A stretch of 64,000 bases of DNA from assembly GCF_001570565.1 (NCBI RefSeq), contig NZ_BBXE01000039.1, positions 42,084 through 106,083 on the forward strand, written 5' to 3'. Of the stretch, positions 57,800 through 64,000 are shown piece by piece (within the stretch, counting starts at the first letter, position 1; each line of letters starts with the position of its first letter). Below the pieces are notes generated by a model. The model made no database searches. It was not told the DNA's origin and saw only the letters and a program-made list of their open reading frames with translations. Made by a program: the position numbers and the translations under genes. Source of the stretch: Herbidospora yilanensis (lineage in GTDB: Bacteria > Actinomycetota > Actinomycetes > Streptosporangiales > Streptosporangiaceae).

Positions 57800-58924
57800 C
57801 TAGAACAGCGGCAGGCCGAGCGTGGCCCGTCCGACGAAGTCGTGCAGGGCCTCGGTGGTCGGGGCCATCACCCGCGCGGCGAGCGAGTCGCGGAACAGCC
57901 GCTCCACGCCCGTGGACTTGCGGAAGGCCGAGCCGCCGCAGACGCGCATCACTCCGTCGGCTACCTCCGCCGCCGCTTCGCCGGCGACGGCCTTGACCTG
58001 GAGAACTCGCAGCGTGGCGTCGGCGCGTCCGGTGCCGAGCGCGGCCAGCGTGTCGTCACGGAAAGTGCGCACCGTGTCGGTACGGGTGCGCAGCTGCGCG
58101 AACGCGGCACGCAGCTGTGGCTGCTCGGCCAGCGACTGCCCGAGATGGTCGAGGCGGGCTCCGACGAGGTGGTCGTGGGCCTTGGCGACCAGCGCCTCCA
58201 TCAGGCCCAGGGAGAAGGAGGCGTTCAGCACCAGGAAGAACGGCAGCGCCGAGGCCAGCGCCTGGTTGAGCCCTTCGCCGTCGGCGCCGAGCATCGCCGA
58301 GCGGGAGACCGTCACGCCCTTGCCCTTGACGGGGTTGGAGGCGTTGCCGCGTAACCCGAACCCGTCGAAGGGCCCGCCGACATCGAGCCCGGCCGCGTCA
58401 CTGGACACCAGCCAGATGGTCATCGGCCCGTCGGCGGCCAGGGGGCGGCTCGACCACACGTAGCTGTCGGCTTCTCCGGCGGCGGTGACCCAGCTCTTGT
58501 CGGAGTCGAGCCGCACCTCCTCGCCGTCGGCCGCCGCCGTGCCCAGCGGCGCCCAGAAGTGGCTTCGGGAACCGGTCTCGGAGAAGGCCAGCGTGGTGAG
58601 GTGGCCGTTGCCGGCGATCGCCTCGCGGGTGGCCTTGTCGCCGTGCGCCTCGATGAGCGCCGTGGCGGAGTAGTGCATCAGCAGGATCATCGCGGTCGAC
58701 CCGCACACCCCCGCGACCCGCTCGATCACCTCGGCGGCGGCCTTCATGTCCTGCCCTCGGCCGCCGACCTCCTCGGCGCTGATCAGGCCGAGCAGTCCGG
58801 CCTTGGTTAGGGCGTCGATGCTCGCCCTGGGGAAGGTTCCGGAACGGTCCGTCTCGGCGGCCTGAGGGGCGATGGTGTCTTGTACGACGGCGTCCAGGGC
58901 GGCGTGATCGATGGGCATGACCAT
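57800..58924 (-). CDS. Acyl-CoA dehydrogenase-like flavoprotein (second copy)
   Basis: 374 residues with the same three-domain layout as 15908: FPRASIDALTKAGLLGLISA, TLAFSETGSRSHFWAPLGTA, and VMRVCGGSAFRKSTGVERLF. Of the DszC/SfnB-like monooxygenase type rather than classic beta-oxidation, judging by context. Start ATG 58924 or 58918 (both possible). First gene of the minus operon with PhnD-like and TusA/ferritin genes; promoter at 58990-59018. Confidence 0.85.
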   Translation of the reverse strand: MVMPIDHAALDAVVQDTIAPQAAETDRSGTFPRASIDALTKAGLLGLISAEEVGGRGQDMKAAAEVIERVAGVCGSTAMILLMHYSATALIEAHGDKATREAIAGNGHLTTLAFSETGSRSHFWAPLGTAAADGEEVRLDSDKSWVTAAGEADSYVWSSRPLAADGPMTIWLVSSDAAGLDVGGPFDGFGLRGNASNPVKGKGVTVSRSAMLGADGEGLNQALASALPFFLVLNASFSLGLMEALVAKAHDHLVGARLDHLGQSLAEQPQLRAAFAQLRTRTDTVRTFRDDTLAALGTGRADATLRVLQVKAVAGEAAAEVADGVMRVCGGSAFRKSTGVERLFRDSLAARVMAPTTEALHDFVGRATLGLPLF

Positions 58925-58989
58925 TCACCACTTTCGATATGCGCGAAAGGAGTCAATAATCTCGCGCGAAATTGCGAGTCGACAGGGCG

Positions 58990-59018
58990 AGCCTACGCAC
59001 AGCAAGTGTTAGCGTCAA
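58990..59018 (-). promoter_or_regulatory. Promoter of the second flavoprotein operon
   Basis: Minus strand TTGACG (+ 59013-59018), 17-bp spacer, TAGGCT (58990-58995). The -35 lies in GACAGTTGACGCTAACAC, the same extended motif as at 34308 and 48537. Confidence 0.6.
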
Positions 59019-59264
59019 CTGTCGGAAGCATCGTCGCAGCTGAGGTGGGCAGAATGAATAGTTTTCACCTTTACTTGGGCCATCTGAAAGAATTCTGGGA
59101 ATTCTAAAAGACTTTAGATTTCGCAGGTCGCCGACATGGCGATAAACGATCAACGCGGCGAATGCGGTCGGCGATCATGGATGTCTGGAGACCATCCGGG
59201 TCGGCAAGGCACTTCCGTCGCCACACCCGCGTTTGCGGGGTTGCCCCGCGCTGTCCGGCGGGCG
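59019..59264. other. Intergenic stretch
   Basis: AT-richer DNA upstream of a small Cys/His-containing frame. ACTTTAGATTTC near 59109 matches only the left half of the HxlR-type motif and is not counted as a site. No gene supported. Confidence 0.35.
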
Positions 59265-59702
59265 ATGGTGAGCGATGCGCCCGCTTCCCTCGGCTGCCCC
59301 GCTTGTCAGGCTCCGGCGGGCCACAAGTGCCGCCGTCGCGATGGACGCACCCGCCCGCCGCACGCTGACCGTGTCGCTCTGGCCGCGGCCCGCCCGATCC
59401 TCACCTGGATCGCCGAACGCTTCCTGACCGCCGATGTCTTCGGCAACCTGCTCCTGCTGATCGAAACCGAGCACACTCTCGGGCCGCACCGGGCCGCCCG
59501 CAGAGCTCACCCGTTCCACGATCTTTCCGCCGACGACCCAGTGACCTATGACCAGGCGGGCGTCTTGCCCCACGTGTCGTCGGTATGTGTATGCAGATCG
59601 GCCGGTTTCGCACCCCACAGGCCGGCGCGAGGCCCACCCACCGTTCGTTCTAATCGCCGGCGGCTGGCGCGGTTTCAGACATGTCACTTTCTCCCTGATT
59701 AA
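59265..59702 (+). CDS. Small protein with CPxC...C...H zinc-knuckle motif (uncertain)
   Basis: Frame of 145 residues beginning MVSDAPASLGCPACQAPAGH then KCRRRDGRTRPPHADRVALA. The CPxCxAxxGxxC...HxxR pattern is a common actinobacterial nucleic-acid zinc motif, often in phage or plasmid genes. The C-terminal half has unusual composition and may not be coding. No clear ribosome site. Low confidence as an intact gene. Confidence 0.35.
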   Translation: MVSDAPASLGCPACQAPAGHKCRRRDGRTRPPHADRVALAAARPILTWIAERFLTADVFGNLLLLIETEHTLGPHRAARRAHPFHDLSADDPVTYDQAGVLPHVSSVCVCRSAGFAPHRPARGPPTVRSNRRRLARFQTCHFLPD

Positions 59703-59859
59703 GAAATCGGCGACTGACACCAATGGCGGAAGCTACTGGTGAAAAAGGCCTCCAGCAATGTTCTTGAAGGCTACAAGTGTGATCGCGCGCGGCTTCTCCA
59801 AATGGAGGCTCCAACTGAAATGCAAGAGATCGACAAGTATGGACGGATAAGTTGTCACC

Positions 59860-60474
59860 ATGCGAAAGAGATTTTCTGTCCTCATCGTCCCGGCCGCGGT
59901 CGCCGTGCTCGTCGCTCCTGCCGCGGCCTCGGCCGCGTCGGAACTTTCGGCGGTTTCCCCGAGTCTGTCGGCTCCGCAGACCAAGGTCTTCTCCTTCCGG
60001 GGCATGAACCTGAAGATCCCCGCCGGCTGGAAGGTGCACCGTGACGGGGACAGGGTCGTGGTGGTGACCGGAAAATGTAAAAATCCAGAGCCTTTCGCCC
60101 CAAACTGCCGGGGATTCTGGGTGTTCGGCCCAAAGGCGTTCACCAATGTTCCGGTCGGGGGTGGTTCCCTCACCTACACGGGCAAGGAGCAGTTCCATCC
60201 CTTCAGCGGCGTGGTCCCCTGCCCGTTCAACGCCAAGACCAGCTGGTACCCCGGCAATGAGAAGGCGACCTCGACAGGTCTGCGCCAGGTGGGACGCGGC
60301 CACAGGGCCATGTACACCGCATGGCCCAACCTGTGCTTGACGAACGACGAGGGCAGGCGGACGGCGAGCTTCACCCAGCGGGAGTGGTTCCTGCCCACGT
60401 CGAAGATCCTGATAGTCGACGTCTGGAACACCCGAGCGCTGTCGGATGTGCTCAAACGCGCGACCTGGAGCTGA
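59860..60474 (+). CDS. Secreted protein of unknown function
   Basis: 204 residues. Signal peptide 1-25 (MRKRFSVLIVPAAVAVLVAP then ASA). Mature protein has FSFRGMNLKIPAGWKVHRDG near residue 45 and four Cys residues likely forming disulfides. No family recognised. ATG 59860. Upstream 59703-59859 probably carries its promoter; I cannot define it. Confidence 0.75.
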   Translation: MRKRFSVLIVPAAVAVLVAPAAASAASELSAVSPSLSAPQTKVFSFRGMNLKIPAGWKVHRDGDRVVVVTGKCKNPEPFAPNCRGFWVFGPKAFTNVPVGGGSLTYTGKEQFHPFSGVVPCPFNAKTSWYPGNEKATSTGLRQVGRGHRAMYTAWPNLCLTNDEGRRTASFTQREWFLPTSKILIVDVWNTRALSDVLKRATWS

Positions 60475-60649
60475 CGCGCCGGCCGAGCTTTCCCGCGGAG
60501 TCCCGGGAGAGCCGGCCGATCGCGAGACCCGGCATCGGGCCGCGGGCAGCCCCAAGCCTGACGACACCGTCGGTCGCCCACGACGCCATCGCCGCCCGCG
60601 CCCGGCAACGAGGGGCGGCGGCAGATCGCGGTCGTGCCCGACTTGTGGC

Positions 60650-61657
60650 TTACAGGTCAGTCCACATCCGGATCTCGCGGTCGGACCCGGCGCTGACGAG
60701 GGTTCGCCCGTCGGGGCTGAAGGCCACCGCGTTGACGTCACCCGGATGGGTCAGGGTGTGCGCGAGCCTGTCGGCGCCGAGGTCCCAGAGCTGGACGGTT
60801 CCGTTCCCGTTCCCGTCGGCGAGAATCCGTCCGTCAGGGCGGTATGCCAGCGCCTTGATCTGCACGTCGCGGTTGTCGCCGGCGCCGATGGTGCCGCGAT
60901 CGACAATCTGGCTGAGGTACTTCTCTCGCGTGTAGTCCCAGAGAACGACGCTCCCCTGCATCCCGGCGCTGGCCAGGGTGCGCCCGTCGGGGCTGAACGC
61001 CAGGACGGAGGTGAGCGGCTCCCCGGCCAGCCGGAAATTGATCCGGCGCCGCAGATCCCAGACGTACACCTCCCATTCCGCGGCCGCCATCGCGAGGTAG
61101 CCCCCGTCTGGGCTGATCGCCAGCGTCTCCGTCCACGCCGAATGGCCGGGTTCCGGCAGAAAGTCGGGATCCTTGTCCGCAGTCCAGTTCCACAGCCACA
61201 CCCCAGCTTCTTTCTCTCCCCTGCTGCCGGTGGCCGCCAGTGTGTTCGTCCGAGGGGTGAAGGCCACCGACGGGCTGTGCGAAGAGTTGTCGAAGGTGCG
61301 GATCCGCCGCCTGCCGGCGACGTCCCACAAATACACGGCCGTCGTGTCGGCGACGGCGAGGACGCGCCCGTCGGGGCTCCACGCCACTGCGGCAGCAGCT
61401 CCCGCGTGGCCGGTCAGGACCGCGCCTGGCACTCCCTTGGCCATGGGCCAGATGTGAACGGTCCGATCGGCGCCGGCCGTGGCCAGCGTCTTCCCGTCAG
61501 GGCTGAACGCCACTGCGAGCACGGCGTCCTGGTGCTCGCCAACAACTTCAACTACGGGTGAGGAGTCGCCGCCGGCCAACCCGAACGCGGCCGTCACACC
61601 GGCCCCGGCCAGGACGCCGGCGCCGCCCAGCAGGAGCGTGCGGCGAGAAATCGTCAT
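60650..61657 (-). CDS. WD40-repeat protein with Tat signal
   Basis: 335 residues. Twin-arginine signal [18 protein letters not shown], followed by about seven WD40 blades ([75 protein letters not shown]). A seven-bladed propeller predicted outside the membrane, protein or ligand binding. No partner nearby. ATG 61657. Confidence 0.88.
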   Translation of the reverse strand: MTISRRTLLLGGAGVLAGAGVTAAFGLAGGDSSPVVEVVGEHQDAVLAVAFSPDGKTLATAGADRTVHIWPMAKGVPGAVLTGHAGAAAAVAWSPDGRVLAVADTTAVYLWDVAGRRRIRTFDNSSHSPSVAFTPRTNTLAATGSRGEKEAGVWLWNWTADKDPDFLPEPGHSAWTETLAISPDGGYLAMAAAEWEVYVWDLRRRINFRLAGEPLTSVLAFSPDGRTLASAGMQGSVVLWDYTREKYLSQIVDRGTIGAGDNRDVQIKALAYRPDGRILADGNGNGTVQLWDLGADRLAHTLTHPGDVNAVAFSPDGRTLVSAGSDREIRMWTDL

Positions 61658-61659
61658 GT

Positions 61660-61990
61660 GGTCAGGTGTAGAAGATCGCGGTTGTGCCTGACTTGCGGGT
61701 GAATGACGTCCACAGAGCCCTGGAGCGCAGCTTTTTCACCTACGACGCCATGCCGATGAGCGGCCTCCACCATGGGCTGATCCGGCCGCCCGGCTCCGCC
61801 CACAAAGCCGGCGGCACCAGACAGTCGCCATGACGCTGGACGAAGCACTCGACGTGCTCCAACGCCCCAACGGCTCCGGCGTGTGGGACCGACTGCCGAC
61901 CTCCCTGGAGGAGGACCTGGTCGCCGTCGAACGCGGGGCCAATCTCCCAATCAACCTCGGCGACCTCCCCGTTGACGACGCCGGGGTGGA
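61660..61990 (+). pseudogene. Mobile-element primase/replication protein remnant
   Basis: Plus strand reads MPMSGLHHGLIRPPGSAHKA (plus GG) and, after a frameshift near 61825, MTLDEALDVLQRPNGSGVWD and RLPTSLEEDLVAVERGA. The IRPPGSxHKxGG block followed by an LDxALxVLxRxNxxxVWD helix is typical of actinobacterial bifunctional primase-polymerase or replication proteins of integrative elements. Only a fragment remains. Confidence 0.45.
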
Positions 61991-62069
61991 ATGGCTCCCC
62001 CCGCCCCGCGCTCCCCCTGCGTCCCTCGATGGAACGCATCGCCCGCCTGGGCCTGTACCGGATCTCACG

Positions 62070-62380
62070 CTACCCCCCGAGTTCACGCATCAGGCGGGCC
62101 ACCGTGCAGCGCGCCACCTCGACACCCTCGCGGTGCAACTGCCGCCAGACCTCCCGGACACCGTAGACACCGTAGTTGTCGGCGTGGACCCGGCTGATCT
62201 CGGCTTTCAACCGCTGGTCTCGCACCGCGCGGGCGGAAGCACGCCTGCCCAGAGCGGCGTAGTAGGTGCTGGTTGCGATCTTCATCCCGTGCCGGCTGAG
62301 CACACGGCAGATCGGCTCGACCCCGAACACCTGCTTGAACTTCTCGATGAACACCTCCTCCCGGCTCGCGCTGGGCCTGA
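62070..62380 (-). pseudogene. IS3-family transposase (OrfB) N-terminal fragment
   Basis: Minus strand FIEKFKQVFGVEPICRVLSR, HGMKIATSTYYAALGRRASA, NYGVYGVREVWRQLHREGVE and CTVARLMRELGG are the N-terminal HTH_21 region of IS3 OrfB transposases. The DDE catalytic domain is missing at the 3' side (below 62070) and OrfA is absent. Inactive. Confidence 0.75.
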
Positions 62381-62399
62381 TGCGGCCCGGCAGGGTCGA

Positions 62400-63501
62400 C
62401 CTCGAGACGATCACGAACTTCTCGTGGAACACCGCCCCCCAGCGCCGCAACGGCTCATCCCTGCCCGCCGCGCAGGAGCGGCGCGGCTACCTGCTCCGGT
62501 CGATGGTCGGCGCGGACCGCCGCCGCATCGCGAACGCGATGAACACACTCCCCGTCACGGACGTCGATCAGGTGATGCTCGGCCGCACGTCGGAATTCTT
62601 CCAGCAAATCGTGCGCCACGACCCCAGCAGCACCTACCTGGAGGGCCTGGACCGCAGCGGCACCGTCGCGGACGTCACCGTGCCGGTCAGCTCCGTCACC
62701 GGCTGGTACGACATCTTCCTCGCCGACCAGCTCCAGGACTTCACCACCCTCGTCGACGCCGGCCGCCAGCCCCGGCTGACCGTCGGCCCGTGGTGGCACG
62801 CCGACCCGCGCGGCATGGGTGCCTCTATCACCCAGGTCGTCGAGTGGGCCTCCGCCGTCGCCACCGGCCAGGAGCCCCCGCACCAGGCCCCGGTGCGGCT
62901 GTATGTGATGGGCGCCGAAGAATGGCGCGACTTCGCCTCATGGCCACCTGCCGGGTACGAGCCCCGGCAACTGCATCTGCGCGCGGACGGCACCCTGGCC
63001 GGCACGGCGGGATCCGCACAACCGCCGTCGACGTTCATCTACGACCCGAACGATCCGACACCCTCCCTCGGCGGAGCCAAGCTCAACCCCACCGGGGCCG
63101 GCCCCGTCGACAACCGCAAACTGGAAGAGCGCCCCGACGTGCTCACCTTCACCGGAACACCGCTCACCGACGACCTGGAGGTCATCGGCCAAGTCACCGC
63201 GGACGTCTGGGTACGCGCGAACCGGCCCAGCGTCGACGTGTTCGTGCGGCTGTGCGACGACCTCGTGCACGTGACCACCGACGGCGCCACCCGCGCCACC
63301 GTGCACCTGTCGCCGACCGCCTACCGCTTCAAGAAGGGACACCGGCTCCGCGTCCAGGTCTCCGCCGGCGCCTTCCCCCGATTCGCCCGCAACCTCGGCG
63401 GCGTTGAACCCGCCGCGCACGCGACGACAGCACACACGACGGCCTTCGAACTCTTCCAGGACGAAGCACACGCGTCCGCGGTGACCATCCCAGCACGCTG
63501 A
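62400..63501 (+). pseudogene. CocE/NonD-family hydrolase, N-terminally truncated
   Basis: About 365 residues of an X-Pro dipeptidyl-peptidase/CocE-like hydrolase: VTGWYDIFLADQLQDFTTLV, LTVGPWWHADPRGMG (the His of this region is a catalytic-triad member) and the C-terminal jelly-roll domain (TFTGTPLTDDLEVIGQVTAD ... RLRVQVSAGAFPRFARNLGG). The first ~200 residues with the nucleophile Ser are missing, replaced by IS3 sequence, so it cannot be active. The rest has an open frame, suggesting a recent insertion or deletion. Confidence 0.75.
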
Positions 63502-63878
63502 TCGACGGTCACCCCGACATCCGGTCCGCGTCGTGCGCCAATCCACGCGGCTGCCGTCCAACGGTAGGTTCGTTCATCTGTCGCCGATTGCTACAAGTGC
63601 TGCACGCGCCCACAATTCCGTATCAGCGCCACGCGGGGCCACTGACGGCAATTGTCGTATATAAATGACGCGGAATTAACCTCAGAGTCGGGGATCGTCG
63701 GCATTTGCGCATTTCAGAGGGTTCTCCGAGGTCCGGACATTAGGCCGACCGCAACCTGGGAATATGGCCGGAACCGCGACCCCGAGAAATCCCTGAGCCT
63801 CGAAAAATGCCTTTACTTCCAGATTTACTTCATGTGAGGATCGCCTCCGGTTTGATCAAGTCGATCAGAAAGGCCGGA
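63502..63878. other. Intergenic region
   Basis: 377 bp of lower GC between the hydrolase remnant and a secreted-protein start. No convincing gene, RNA or repeat. AAAGG at about 63870 is the ribosome site for the next gene. Confidence 0.4.
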
Positions 63879-64000
63879 GTGAACGTATACCGACCGAGAA
63901 CTGGTGTCTTAGGCCGTAGATACCGCCGCACCGCGCTGATAGCCGCGCTGGGGCTGTCCGCTTCCCTCATAACGACGCCCGCCACCGCCGAACCCACACC
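63879..64000 (+). CDS. Secreted protein, 5' end only (cut by window end)
   Basis: GTG 63879 opens a frame with no stop to the window end: VNVYRPRTGVLGRRYRRTAL followed by IAALGLSASLITTPATAEPT. It has a basic N-region, hydrophobic core and Ala-x-Ala site, a standard Sec signal peptide. The mature protein lies outside the window. AGAAAGG precedes the start by 6-7 bases. Confidence 0.6.
   Translation, partial: MNVYRPRTGVLGRRYRRTALIAALGLSASLITTPATAEPT

Noticed and set aside
59105..59125. Further HxlR-type site (ACTTTAGATTTC...)
   Set aside because: Only the left half-site matches; the right half is GCAGGT instead of TATAGY and no regulon-like gene follows.
61990..62450. Plus-strand frames across 61830-63407 as one 525-residue protein
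   Set aside because: The translation changes from element remnant to antisense of the IS3 transposase and then to a wrong frame of the hydrolase; no single protein is supported.
1..64000. CRISPR arrays, rRNA operons, other tRNAs, common riboswitches
   Set aside because: I found no regularly spaced repeats, no rRNA motifs, no second tRNA cloverleaf and no recognisable riboswitch core; short or divergent RNA genes could escape reading by eye.

Overview
The window is GC-rich DNA with dense genes, many GTG starts, ATGA/GTGA stop-start overlaps and Tat/lipoprotein signals. This fits a filamentous actinomycete, possibly of the Streptosporangiales (inference; no rRNA or marker gene is present). All coding assignments come from reading the translations and from family knowledge; no database search was run.

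Layout. 0-3 kb: an ECF sigma factor with a SnoaL-like tail, a RibD/DHFR-type reductase and a zinc-finger coiled-coil protein with a 15-bp perfect palindrome in its leader. 3.2-4.8 kb: decayed mobile DNA (integrase, RHS and IS630 fragments). 4.8-7.1 kb: an ECF42-type sigma factor with two DGPF/YciI proteins and a VOC protein. 7.1-11.6 kb: a sulfur module (cysteine desulfurase, ArsR-rhodanese fusion, persulfide-dioxygenase-like MBL-rhodanese, MFS exporter). 11.6-30 kb plus 34.4 kb: a block that appears to be one regulon. It holds a Tat-exported PLP lipoprotein, a PhnCDE-like ABC transporter with an acyl-CoA-dehydrogenase-like enzyme, DsrE and MFS genes, an uncharacterised four-gene operon ending in a UbiB-type kinase, a CMD-selD-selA operon, and an HxlR regulator divergent from a second CMD gene. 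An 18-bp near-palindrome (RCTTTA-N6-TATAGY) sits upstream of each unit. A tRNA-Sec gene and selB lie inside this block; the tRNA has anticodon ACA (reads the Cys codon UGU) instead of UCA.

29.8-34.2 kb: a ClpC-like ATPase without the middle domain, ArsR, VOC and MFS genes. 35.8-47.5 kb: one compact minus-strand operon with the conserved enediyne warhead set (UnbL/E3, UnbV/E4, UnbU/E5, PksE, thioesterase E10), followed by an F420-reductase-like gene and two membrane proteins. 47.6-51.3 kb: SRPBCC and ArsR genes, then two more ArsR-rhodanese fusions flanking a sulfide:quinone-reductase-like flavoprotein. 51.4-55.8 kb: a Psr/Phs-type molybdoenzyme operon (FeS subunit, NrfD-type anchor, Tat-exported catalytic subunit, TorD chaperone). 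55.8-58.9 kb: a second PhnD plus acyl-CoA-dehydrogenase set with a TusA-like/ferritin-like fusion. 59-64 kb: a secreted protein, a WD40 protein, mobile-element remnants, an IS3 fragment beside a CocE hydrolase remnant, and the start of a secreted protein cut off by the window end.

Together the window is dominated by reactive sulfur and selenium handling: persulfide sensing by three ArsR-rhodanese paralogues, sulfide/persulfide oxidation, a Psr-like reductase, selenocysteine synthesis, and two transporter/oxidoreductase modules that may capture an organosulfur or organoselenium compound. The last point is inference.
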